From an uncultured Lachnospiraceae bacterium (GTDB taxonomy: Bacteria > Bacillota > Clostridia > Lachnospirales > Lachnospiraceae), in assembly GCA_910584915.1 (NCBI GenBank), contig CAJUDM010000018.1, positions 47,373 to 92,578 on the forward strand: a DNA stretch of 45,206 nt. Direction: 5' to 3'. Both the position numbers and the translations under genes were made by a program. Positions within the stretch are counted from its first letter, which is position 1; every line of letters starts with the position of its first letter. This document shows positions 16,998 through 24,690 of the stretch, piece after piece. Under the pieces are notes generated by a model. The model ran no database searches and was not told where the DNA came from. It worked only from the letters and a program-made list of their open reading frames with translations.

Positions 16998-18101
16998 ATG
17001 AGTAAAATTGATGAAATAACGAGAGAAAGCTGGATCATGTCCACTTTCCCGGAATGGGGCACATGGCTTGTGGAAGAGATCGAAAATGAAGTCGTGGAGC
17101 CGGGGAATGTAGCCATGTGGTGGCTTGGCTGTACGGGCATCTGGTTTAAGACGCCGGGCGGCGCCAATGTCACTGTCGATCTGTGGTGCGGCAACGGAAA
17201 GAGGACGCACGGTGACGGAAAAATGAAGGTGGGGCATCAGATGGCAAACATGTGCGGCGCGCGTGCCATGCAGCCGAACCTGCGCAACGTGCCGTTTGTG
17301 ATCGACCCTTTTGCCTTCAGGCAGGTTGATGCGGTGCTTGCCACACATTATCATCAGGACCACATGTCTGCGGAATGGGCAGCGCATGTGATCAGGAGCG
17401 GTATGACAACAGTCGATGAAAAGGGCAATGAGATTCCGGTCCCTTTTGTAGGACCGAAAAAATGTGTGGAGATCTGGAAAAAATGGGGTGTCCCGGAGGA
17501 TCGCTGCATCATGGTAAGGCCGGGGGATAAGGTCAGGGTGAAGGATATCGAGATCATTGCCCTGGATTCTTTTGACAGAACCTGTATCGTGACAACGGAT
17601 TCCACAGGTCCGGACAGGGAGGAACTGACCGGCATATGCCCGACGGATATGGATGACAAGGCTGTCAACTATCTGGTGAAAACGCCGGGCGGCAACATCT
17701 ATCATTCCGGTGATTCCCATTTTTCCATTTACTTCGCCAAGCACGGGAAAGACTGTGACATTGATGTGGCTTTTGGCTCTTTCGGGGAGAACCCGATCGG
17801 TATGCAGGACAAAATGACTTCCATCGATATACTGCGCATGGCGGAGAATCTGCGCTGTAAAGTCGTAATACCGATCCACTGGGATGTATGGACGAATTTT
17901 CAGGCGGACTGTGAGGAAATTAAGCTGCTCTATGATTTCAAGAAGGACAGAAATGAATACAGATTTCATCCGTTTTTCTGGCAGGCAGGGGGAAAGTATG
18001 TATATCCCAGGGACAGGGATAAGGTTTACTATCATCACCCGAGAGGATTTGACGATTGTTTTGAAGCGCCGCAGAATATCCCTTTCAGATCATGCCTGTA
18101 G
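16998..18101 (+). CDS. ulaG: Probable L-ascorbate-6-phosphate lactonase
   Basis: The 367-aa metallo-beta-lactamase-fold enzyme resembles E. coli UlaG along its whole length: SKIDEITRESWIMSTFPEW, MWWLGCTGIW, QPNLRNVPFVIDPFA, metal motif THYHQDH, YHSGDSH and PRGFDDCF. It opens the lactone of L-ascorbate 6-phosphate to 3-keto-L-gulonate 6-phosphate. ATG 16998 follows AGAGGAGAGGG and aligns with the E. coli start. In-frame Cys-rich codons upstream are probably not translated. It is the first gene of the ula-type cluster. Confidence 0.9.
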   Translation: MSKIDEITRESWIMSTFPEWGTWLVEEIENEVVEPGNVAMWWLGCTGIWFKTPGGANVTVDLWCGNGKRTHGDGKMKVGHQMANMCGARAMQPNLRNVPFVIDPFAFRQVDAVLATHYHQDHMSAEWAAHVIRSGMTTVDEKGNEIPVPFVGPKKCVEIWKKWGVPEDRCIMVRPGDKVRVKDIEIIALDSFDRTCIVTTDSTGPDREELTGICPTDMDDKAVNYLVKTPGGNIYHSGDSHFSIYFAKHGKDCDIDVAFGSFGENPIGMQDKMTSIDILRMAENLRCKVVIPIHWDVWTNFQADCEEIKLLYDFKKDRNEYRFHPFFWQAGGKYVYPRDRDKVYYHHPRGFDDCFEAPQNIPFRSCL

Positions 18102-18121
18102 GAGATTTTTAATAGAGGTAT

Positions 18122-18310
18122 TTGCGGAACTGGAAACAGCAGGTGTATCGGAGATGCACAAAAGTGTTTGCTGATGCAGAGCAGCAGAAAACACTTTTCG
18201 GATAGTGTGTATCGCAGAGACATCTGCGGAACTGGAATAGACCGGGCTGGAAGCGAGGGATATGAACAAAAAGCGAAGTGTTTGTGAGTTAAATATATGC
18301 AGTACGGGAA
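18122..18310 (+). repeat. Structured intergenic repeats, family copy A plus second-type repeat
   Basis: Outer stem GCAGGTGT (18139-18146) pairs with ACATCTGC (18220-18227), one G-T wobble. A long terminal hairpin (AAAAGTGTTT...AAACACTTTT) fills 18159-18198. The tail is GCGGAACTGGAATAG (18226-18240); another GCGGAACTGGAA lies at 18124-18135. A second repeat type follows (ACCGGGCTG...ACAAAAAGCG...GTTTGTGAG), which recurs near 32.05 kb. The stretch ends in GGAATAGGAGG, supplying the ribosome site of the EIIA gene. Confidence 0.8.
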
Positions 18311-18322
18311 TAGGAGGCATCT

Positions 18323-18778
18323 ATGCTGAGGGAGTTTGTTGAAAAGAACCACTGTAAGTTTGCGGAGAGCGCAAAGGACTGGAGGGATGCGGTCCGAATG
18401 AGCTGTGAAGTGCTGGAGGCAGATGGCACGGTGGAGGAAAATTATAAGGAGGATATCATCCGCTGTGTGGAGAAGTATGGACCCTATATCGTGATCATGC
18501 CCGATGTGGCAATGCCTCATTGCCAGGAATGTGCAGAGGGCGTGCACAGAACGGCGATCGCGTTTATGAAACTCGAGAAACCTGTGAGCTTTGATCCCGG
18601 GGATCCGGAGAAGGACGCTGTGCTGTTTTTTACGCTGGCAAGCTGCGATCCGGAGCAGCACCTGGATAATATGTCCAGACTGGCGGAGTTAATGTCTGAT
18701 GAGAAATTGATGGAAGAACTGAAAGCGGCCGGGAAGCCGGAGGACCTCCTGGCACTTCACAGGAAGTATTGCGGTTAA
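18323..18778 (+). CDS. ulaC: PTS EIIA component, ascorbate/mannitol type
   Basis: The 151-aa PTS_EIIA_2 domain has the active-site histidine H66 in MPHCQECAEGVHRTAIAF, which accepts phosphate from HPr and passes it to EIIB. It has a GGAGG ribosome site. It lies between ulaG and the EIIC gene, so the order is ulaG-EIIA-EIIC-EIIB rather than E. coli ulaA-B-C. Confidence 0.88.
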   Translation: MLREFVEKNHCKFAESAKDWRDAVRMSCEVLEADGTVEENYKEDIIRCVEKYGPYIVIMPDVAMPHCQECAEGVHRTAIAFMKLEKPVSFDPGDPEKDAVLFFTLASCDPEQHLDNMSRLAELMSDEKLMEELKAAGKPEDLLALHRKYCG

Positions 18779-18785
18779 ATTATTG

Positions 18786-18999
18786 TGCGGAACAGATAGA
18801 CAGCAAATGCCCGAACAGAGCCCAGAGAATTTACTGACGCGAAAGCGTCTGTAAATTACTCTGCGGATAATGGTGCTGGAAGGGCAGTTGCGGAACAGAT
18901 AGACAGCAAATGCCCGAACAGAGCCCAGAGAATTTACTGACGCGAAAGCGTCTGTAAATTACTCTGCAGATAATGGTGCTGGAAGGGCAGTTGCGGAAC
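18786..18999 (+). repeat. Structured intergenic repeat, tandem copies B1 and B2
   Basis: Two copies of a 103-bp unit (18786-18888 and 18889-18991) differ at a single base, and a third begins with TGCGGAAC at 18992. Each has outer stem GCAAATGCCC/GGGCAGTTGC (18803-18812 with 18882-18891 in B1; one mismatch). The inner hairpin is AGAGAATTTAC-TGACGC-GAAA-GCGTC-GTAAATT-CTCT. The last tail runs into the ribosome site of ulaA. The near identity points to very recent duplication or gene-conversion-like upkeep. Confidence 0.9.
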
Positions 19000-19021
19000 T
19001 TTTAATAGAAAGGAAAGTATT

Positions 19022-20497
19022 ATGGACTATTTATTGAATGCATGGTCGTACTTCGCGACGAACATTTTACAGCAGCCTGCATTTATGATCGGCCTCATCG
19101 TTATGCTGGGGTACATACTGCAGAAAAAGCCCTGGTATGATGTTCTTGCAGGTGTGATCAAAGCGATAGTGGGTTATCTGATACTGGCGGTAGGATCCAG
19201 CGGGCTGGTATCCAATTTCAGGCCTGTGCTGGTGGGCTTAAAGGATGTATTTCAGATCGATGCCATGGTGATCGATCCGTATTTTGGACAAAACGCGGTG
19301 ACAGCAGGTGTGGAGGAGGTTTTTGGTAAAGGATTCGGCGATGCGATGATCCTGCTGCTGATTGCCTTTATCATAAATATCCTGCTTGTGCGATTTAACA
19401 GAGTGACAAAACTGCGCGCACTGTTTACGACGGGACATGTGCAGGTACAGCAGGCGGCGACGGCGTACTGGCTGATCATGTTTGCGCTGCCCGGCCTTTT
19501 GACGAGGCATGCGGCGATGCTCATTGTCATGGCGGTCATTCTCGGGGCTTACTGGGCGGTGGGCACCAACCTTCTGATCAGGCCCTGCCAGGAGGTGACC
19601 GACGGCGCCGGGTTTACACTGGCACATCAGCAGATGTTCGGCGTGGCGCTCAATTACTGGCTGGCTGAAAAGCTTTTTGGCAAAAAGAAGGAAGGCAGGG
19701 AAGTGAAGAAGATCGATGATGTGGAACTGCCGGGATTCATGTCCATCTTCAATGAGAACATGGTCTGCACTTCCATCCTGATGGTGGCGTTTTTCGGCGC
19801 GATCCTCTGCATTCTCGGCAGGAATTATCTGGTGGCGGGCGGCTTTTTGAAGGAAGATGCGAGCATGGTGTTTTATGTGATCCAGACATGTCTTTATTTT
19901 TCCGTATATCTGGCGATCCTGCAGCTCGGCGTGCGTACTTTTGTGACGGAGCTGACGGCTTCCTTCCAGGGGATCGCGGATAAGCTGCTTCCGGGTTCTG
20001 TTCCGGGTGTGGACTGCGCGGTCATCTTCGGTTTCGGTTCCGCCAATGCGGTGCCGCTTGGCTTTCTGGCAGGCTTTCTCGGACAGATCATCGCGATCGC
20101 TGCGCTGATCGTGTTGAAAAGCCCTGTGCTTGTTATCTGCGGGTTTGTGCCGGTATTCTTTGACAACGCGACGATCGCGATATTCGCGAATGAAAAAGGC
20201 GGTATCAAAGCGGCGCTCATCCTGCCGTTCATCTCCGGCCTCTGCCAGGTATTTGGCTCCGCGATCATTGCGGGCTGGGTGGGTATGGCGGCCTACGGCG
20301 GATATCTCGGCATGTGGGACTGGGCTGTGGTATGGCCTGTCATGACTGCGCTCATGAAGTTTTTGAGCTATGCCGGCGTTGTGCTTGTGGCAGCCGGGCT
20401 GCTTGTGATACCGCAGCTTGAATACCGGGCGGACAGGGAAGGTTACTTCCTTGTGACAGAGGATTATGAGAAATATAAAAAATTGAAAAACAGATGA
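19022..20497 (+). CDS. ulaA: PTS EIIC, L-ascorbate type permease
   Basis: The 491-aa polytopic protein of the SgaT/UlaA family shows VMLGYILQKKPWYDVLAGVIK, GHVQVQQAATAYW, and FDNATIAIFANEKGGIKAA in a long hydrophobic chain of about 11 spans. It translocates the sugar while it is phosphorylated by EIIB. E. coli UlaA is of similar size. AAAGGAAAG precedes the ATG. Together with EIIA and EIIB it forms a complete EII. Confidence 0.93.
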   Translation: MDYLLNAWSYFATNILQQPAFMIGLIVMLGYILQKKPWYDVLAGVIKAIVGYLILAVGSSGLVSNFRPVLVGLKDVFQIDAMVIDPYFGQNAVTAGVEEVFGKGFGDAMILLLIAFIINILLVRFNRVTKLRALFTTGHVQVQQAATAYWLIMFALPGLLTRHAAMLIVMAVILGAYWAVGTNLLIRPCQEVTDGAGFTLAHQQMFGVALNYWLAEKLFGKKKEGREVKKIDDVELPGFMSIFNENMVCTSILMVAFFGAILCILGRNYLVAGGFLKEDASMVFYVIQTCLYFSVYLAILQLGVRTFVTELTASFQGIADKLLPGSVPGVDCAVIFGFGSANAVPLGFLAGFLGQIIAIAALIVLKSPVLVICGFVPVFFDNATIAIFANEKGGIKAALILPFISGLCQVFGSAIIAGWVGMAAYGGYLGMWDWAVVWPVMTALMKFLSYAGVVLVAAGLLVIPQLEYRADREGYFLVTEDYEKYKKLKNR

Positions 20498-20511
20498 GTG
20501 AAGCAGATCTG

Positions 20512-20586
20512 GCCGTATCCCGCCACAAATAAATACGGAACCGGAAACAGTATCTGCGGGCGGGGCAGATACGAAACTGGAATAGG
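20512..20586 (+). repeat. Two short hairpins with the shared tail, family copy F
   Basis: CCGTAT/ATACGG (20513-20518, 20533-20538) is followed by GGAACCGGAAACAG. Then GTATCTGC/GCAGATAC (20550-20557, 20565-20572) is followed by GAAACTGGAATAGGAG. Both look like core-deleted versions of the larger repeats. The second tail runs into the ribosome site of the EIIB gene. Confidence 0.75.
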
Positions 20587-20599
20587 AGAGAGAAGTAAA

Positions 20600-20905
20600 A
20601 TGGCAAAGGAAAATATGAGTTTTCTTGTATGTTGTGCAAACGGCGCGGGCTCGAGCCTGATGATGAAAATGACAATGCAGAAGGCGCTTGATAAGGCCGG
20701 CATTAAGGCGGGGAAGGTCCATCACTGCGCTCTGTCGGAGGGAAAGACAGCTGCCTCCCAGTACGATGTGGTATTCTGCGCACAGAATTTTGTAAATATG
20801 TTTAAAGATGCCGAGAAGAAAGGCACTGTCGTGATCGGGCTGCGCAATATCATGTCCGTTCAGGAGATGGAGGATAAAATGAAAGAGAAGGGTATTATAG
20901 AGTAA
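20600..20905 (+). CDS. ulaB: PTS EIIB, L-ascorbate type
   Basis: The 101-aa protein has the EIIB phosphate loop with active cysteine C12 in CCANGAGSSLMMKM, close to UlaB CGNGQGSS. ATG 20600 follows GGAGAGAGAAG. A longer in-frame reading from 20498 would translate the repeat hairpins and is rejected. It takes phosphate from the EIIA at 18323 and gives it to sugar in UlaA. Confidence 0.9.
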   Translation: MAKENMSFLVCCANGAGSSLMMKMTMQKALDKAGIKAGKVHHCALSEGKTAASQYDVVFCAQNFVNMFKDAEKKGTVVIGLRNIMSVQEMEDKMKEKGIIE

Positions 20906-21002
20906 TGCCGGCTGATCATGCAAGGCCTGCAGCTGCCGGACGGTATAAGGTATTTGCGGAGTGTGAGACAGCTGATTTTAGTGGAGGGCGGTAGAAAGAG
21001 AT

Positions 21003-21851
21003 ATGAAAGAGTATGCTTTGGGGTTATACGAAAAGGCGATGCCCGCCAATCTGCCCTGGCGGGAGAAACTTAAGGCGGCGCAGGAGGCCGGATATGATTA
21101 TCTGGAACTCAGTATCGATGATTCGGAGGAGAAGATAAGCCGTCTGGATATGCCGAAAAAGGAGCGCCTTTCGATGGTCAGGATGATGTATGAGGAGGGA
21201 ATGCCGATCCGCACCATGTGTGTCAGCGCGCTGACAAAATATTCCATTGGAAACGATAAGCCGGACTATGAAAAGCGGGGGATGGAGATCCTGGAGAAAT
21301 CTATCGGCCTCGCGGAGGACCTGGGGATCCGTGTGGTCATGATCCCCGGGTATGATGTGTATTACGAAGAGTCCACACTGGAGACAAAGCGGCGCTATCT
21401 GGAGAATCTGAAGGCGGGGACTAAAATGGCAGAGAGGGCAGGAGTGACATTAGGGCTTGAGACAATGGAAAACGAGTTTATGAACAATGTGGAAAAAGCC
21501 ATGAAATATGTGGTCCTGTGCGGTTCCAATTATCTGAAGGTGTACCCTGATCTGGGGAATCTGACCAACGCGGCGCATCTGTATCAGGCGGATGTGCTGG
21601 AGGATCTGGAACTGGGGAGGGGAAACATCACTTCCCTTCATCTGAAGGAGACCCTGCCCGGGAAATACCGCGAGGTGCCCTATGGAACGGGACATGTGGA
21701 TTTTGAGGCTGCCATCGCGAAGGCGTGGGAGATGGGGATCCGCAGGTATGTGACGGAATTCTGGTATAGAGGAAGTGAGAACTGGAGGGAGGATCTGCAC
21801 TTTGCCCATGATATGATGGCGGGGATCCTGGACAAACAGACTGGAAAGTGA
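21003..21851 (+). CDS. ulaE: L-xylulose-5-phosphate 3-epimerase
   Basis: The 282-aa xylose-isomerase-like TIM barrel matches UlaE: LGLYEKAMPANLPW, ELSIDDSEEKISRLD, RTMCVSALTKYSIG, GYDVYYEES, LETMENEFMN, YPDLGNLTNAA and HLKETLPGKYREVPYGTGHVDF, which hold the metal and catalytic glutamates. It converts L-xylulose 5-phosphate to L-ribulose 5-phosphate. It lies 97 bp after EIIB and 9 bp before the unknown gene at 21861. Confidence 0.9.
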   Translation: MKEYALGLYEKAMPANLPWREKLKAAQEAGYDYLELSIDDSEEKISRLDMPKKERLSMVRMMYEEGMPIRTMCVSALTKYSIGNDKPDYEKRGMEILEKSIGLAEDLGIRVVMIPGYDVYYEESTLETKRRYLENLKAGTKMAERAGVTLGLETMENEFMNNVEKAMKYVVLCGSNYLKVYPDLGNLTNAAHLYQADVLEDLELGRGNITSLHLKETLPGKYREVPYGTGHVDFEAAIAKAWEMGIRRYVTEFWYRGSENWREDLHFAHDMMAGILDKQTGK

Positions 21852-21860
21852 GGAGCGAAT

Positions 21861-22907
21861 ATGAAAGCAGAGAAAAAGGTGATCTCAAATCTGACAAAAT
21901 GTTATTCCATTGCGCCGTTGACTTATCGTGGGAAGGAGCATTTTCTGGTGGCGGCGGAGAAGGTGGACAAATGCCTTCTGTTTGACCTGGAGGGAAATAT
22001 GGAAGATGTTGTTTGGGACGGGCCAGGCGGTACTATGACGATGGTTCAGGTGCCGGGCAGCGACGGTCAGTTTCTTGCCACCCACAAGTTCTATTCGCCG
22101 AACGATTCCAGGGAGGCGAAGATCGTCATCGTGACGCCTGCGGAAAATAAATGGGAAGTACGGACGTTAGTGGAGTTGCCTTTTGTGCACAGATTTGATA
22201 TTCTAATTAGGGATGGTGTAAAGTACCTGATCGCCTGTGCCCTGAAGTCCGGCTATGAGTATAAGGAGGACTGGAGGTTCCCGGGAAAAGTCTATACGGC
22301 GGTACTGCCCGATGACCTGAGCGCATATAATGAGGACAACCAGCTTCCATTGACGGTTTTGAAGGACAATATGCTAAAAAACCACGGATATTACAGGGTG
22401 GAGGAAGATGGCGTGCCCTGCAGCCTGATCTCCACGGACAACGGCGTATTTCTGTTTATCCCCCCGGAGAGGGAAAGCGGAGAGTGGGAGATAAAAGAGC
22501 TGATATCTGATGCGGCTTCCGATGCGGTGCTCGTGGATTTTGACGGAGACGGTGAAAAGGAACTGGCAACTCTTTCCCCGTTCCACGGAAATACGATCCG
22601 TTTCTATAAAAAGAGAGGCGGCGCGTTTGAACTGGACTATGAATTTGAGGAGAAGAGAGAGTTCCTGCATTCCATCTACGGGGGCATGCTCTGTGGAAGA
22701 CCGGTGCTCGTGACCGGCCACCGCAAGGGGGAGAGGGATCTGATGGTGTTTTCCTACAACAGGAAAAAAGGTGTCTATGAGATGGAGTATATCGACAGGG
22801 ACTGCGGTTCCGCGAATGTCTATCACTATGTGAAGGACGGAAAAGATATGTTAGTCTCGACGAACAGGGAGATCGACGAGGTGGCGCTCTACACCATAAC
22901 AGAATAG
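21861..22907 (+). CDS. Unknown cytoplasmic FG-GAP/VCBS-like beta-propeller protein
   Basis: I do not recognise this 348-aa protein. It has no signal peptide or membrane span. Repeating short beta-rich segments suggest a propeller: FLVAAEKVDKCLLFDLEG, VLVDFDGDGEKELATLSPF, LVTGHRKGERDLMVFSYN. D226-F-D-G-D-G is a calcium-binding-like loop of the FG-GAP/VCBS type. It starts 9 bp after ulaE with its own GAGGAG and sits between ulaE and ulaF, so it is part of the pathway unit. A role as lactonase, isomerase, or replacement for the missing UlaD step is speculation. Confidence 0.65.
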   Translation: MKAEKKVISNLTKCYSIAPLTYRGKEHFLVAAEKVDKCLLFDLEGNMEDVVWDGPGGTMTMVQVPGSDGQFLATHKFYSPNDSREAKIVIVTPAENKWEVRTLVELPFVHRFDILIRDGVKYLIACALKSGYEYKEDWRFPGKVYTAVLPDDLSAYNEDNQLPLTVLKDNMLKNHGYYRVEEDGVPCSLISTDNGVFLFIPPERESGEWEIKELISDAASDAVLVDFDGDGEKELATLSPFHGNTIRFYKKRGGAFELDYEFEEKREFLHSIYGGMLCGRPVLVTGHRKGERDLMVFSYNRKKGVYEMEYIDRDCGSANVYHYVKDGKDMLVSTNREIDEVALYTITE

Positions 22908-23077
22908 ACAGCATCTGTCCGCACAGTGCACAGGAAATAGTAATAGTTCAACCGGAAGGTGAAGTTATTTGCTGCTTTCTGATCTGCGTAGCAAATGAAG
23001 AAAATTCCTGTTAAATCAGATGTGGAGTTGTCTTTGGGAAAGAGTGTACTGGGAGAGCAGATGTATAACTGGAACAG
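22903..23077 (+). repeat. Structured intergenic repeat, family copy E
   Basis: Outer stem GCATCTG (22911-22917) pairs with CAGATGT (23058-23064). Inside are ACAGTGCACAGGAA and GTGTACTGGGA blocks matching copy D, plus an enlarged core with ATTTGCT/AGCAAAT and CAGGAA/TTCCTG. The tail ATAACTGGAACAGGAGG merges with the ribosome site of ulaF. Confidence 0.7.
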
Positions 23078-23089
23078 GAGGAAAAAGCA

Positions 23090-23776
23090 ATGCTGGAAGA
23101 ACTGAAAAAACGAGTGTATGAAGCAAATATGCTGCTGCCCCAATACGGGTTGGTGACGTTTACCTGGGGTAATGTCAGTGAGATCGACAGGGAGAGCGGC
23201 CTTTTCGCGATCAAGCCGAGCGGGGTGGAGTATGACAGATTGACTCCGGATGACATGGTGATCATGGACCTGGAGGGGAATAAGGTAGAGGGAAAATATA
23301 ATCCGTCCTCTGATACAGCGACACATGTGGAGTTGTATAAGGCGTTCCCGAACGTGGGCGGCGTGGTGCATACCCACTCGTCCTGGGCGACAAGCTGGGC
23401 GCAGGCGGGAAGGGCGATACCCTGTTACGGAACGACTCATGCGGATTACATCTACGGCGAAGTGCCCTGCGCGAGATGTCTGACGGAAGAAGAGCTGAAG
23501 GATTATGAGAGAAATACCGGTCTTCTGATCGTGGATCTGTTTAAAGATAAGGATTATGAGGCAGTGCCGGCGGTGCTGTGTAAAAATCACGGCCCTTTCG
23601 CGTGGGGCAAGGACGCCCATGAGGCGGTACACAATGCGGTGGTTCTGGAGGAAGTCGCGAAAATGGCTTCCCGCTGTGAACTGATCAATCCGGATGTGAG
23701 GCCGGCGCCTCAGGAGCTGCAGGATAAGCATTATTACAGAAAGCATGGTGCGAACGCTTACTACGGCCAACGTTAG
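23090..23776 (+). CDS. ulaF: L-ribulose-5-phosphate 4-epimerase
   Basis: The 228-aa class II aldolase-fold enzyme has the zinc and substrate motifs TWGNVSEIDRESGLFAIKPSGV, SSDTATHVELYKAFP, VVHTHSSWATSWAQ and CKNHGPFAWG. It converts L-ribulose 5-phosphate to D-xylulose 5-phosphate, which enters the pentose phosphate pathway. AraD of arabinose catabolism is the same family; UlaF is preferred from context. AGGAGG lies upstream. Confidence 0.92.
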   Translation: MLEELKKRVYEANMLLPQYGLVTFTWGNVSEIDRESGLFAIKPSGVEYDRLTPDDMVIMDLEGNKVEGKYNPSSDTATHVELYKAFPNVGGVVHTHSSWATSWAQAGRAIPCYGTTHADYIYGEVPCARCLTEEELKDYERNTGLLIVDLFKDKDYEAVPAVLCKNHGPFAWGKDAHEAVHNAVVLEEVAKMASRCELINPDVRPAPQELQDKHYYRKHGANAYYGQR

Positions 23777-23846
23777 GATGCCGGAGGAGGCGGTACAGGA
23801 GAACTCTGTACACAGGGGTACAACAGGCAGACGAAAGAGCGGCGGG

Positions 23847-23872
23847 AATGCCGACCGCTTTGATAAAAGCCG
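23847..23872 (+). terminator. Possible weak terminator after ulaF
   Basis: AGCGGCGG and CCGACCGCT can pair around GAATG (one bulge), followed by only TTGAT. It is too T-poor to be confident; it may only slow polymerase before the HAD gene. Confidence 0.3.
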
Positions 23873-23926
23873 TGTCCGGCAGTAAAACGGGCGGTGCGCG
23901 GCCGCAGGATGGGAGATACATCAGAT

Positions 23927-24685
23927 ATGATAAAAGCAGTCATCTTTGATATTGACAATACCATGTACAATTTTGATAAGGCCCATAAGGCGGCAATGGC
24001 TGCGCTGGCGGTCTATACAGGAAAAAATTTTGGCATGGGGCCGGAGGAAACGGATGAACTTGTAAAAAAATGCATGGACATAGTGACAGAGCGGACCGGC
24101 GATAACTGTGCCGCCCTGCATAACAGACTGCTGCGTTTCCAGTGCTTTCTGGAGGAGATCGGCTCTGCCGACTATCAGAAAGCTCTGGAGATGTATCATA
24201 TCTACTGGGATACCCTGCTTGATGCCATGGAGCCGGAGCCGGGGCTGGTGCCGTTACTGAGACGCTTGAAGCAGAGAGGGATCAGGACGGGCATCGGCAC
24301 CGATATGACGGCGTATATACAGTATAAAAAGCTGGAAAAGATAGGGGTATTACAGTATCTGGATTTTCTGGTGACAAGCGAGGAGGCGGGGGCGGAGAAA
24401 CCCTCCCCGCGATTTTTTGAACTCTGTCTGAAAAAAGCCGGATGTGAGCCATCCGAATGCATTTTTATCGGAGATAACCTGAAAAAAGATGTGGCAGGCT
24501 CGACAGCCTTCGGTATGGTGGGAACCTGGTATATGCCAAATGAAACGGGCGCCGAGCGAAACGAGTGTGCATCGTGCAGCGTGTCGTGTCGTGAGACACG
24601 ATACATGCCAAATGAAGCGGGCACCGGTACAGAACAATATCCTGTGGTCACATCCTTTGAGGAATTTCTGCCCGCAGGGGAATAA
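23927..24685 (+). CDS. HAD-superfamily phosphatase with unusual C-terminal insertion
   Basis: The protein has HAD motif I VIFDIDNTMYNF (D8, D10), a helical cap of C1 type, motif II VTSEE, and motif IV IFIGDNLKKDVAG. ATG 23927 gives 252 aa. Between FGMVGTW and the terminal VVTSFEEFLP are about 40 extra residues carrying a duplicated MPNE(T/A)G. At DNA level ATGCCAAATGAA recurs 72 bp apart (24533, 24605) with a GTGTC/GACAC palindrome between. Substrate is unknown; a sugar-phosphate is likely from context. It ends 5 bp from the convergent regulator gene. Confidence 0.8.
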   Translation: MIKAVIFDIDNTMYNFDKAHKAAMAALAVYTGKNFGMGPEETDELVKKCMDIVTERTGDNCAALHNRLLRFQCFLEEIGSADYQKALEMYHIYWDTLLDAMEPEPGLVPLLRRLKQRGIRTGIGTDMTAYIQYKKLEKIGVLQYLDFLVTSEEAGAEKPSPRFFELCLKKAGCEPSECIFIGDNLKKDVAGSTAFGMVGTWYMPNETGAERNECASCSVSCRETRYMPNEAGTGTEQYPVVTSFEEFLPAGE

Positions 24686-24690
24686 CCCGC

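Noticed and set aside
18786..18999. CRISPR array
   Set aside because: The unit is 103 bp, repeated about twice, with no variable spacers and no cas genes.
20498..20599. Extended EIIB start
   Set aside because: It would translate two hairpin repeats; ATG 20600 has a ribosome site and the expected distance to the active cysteine.
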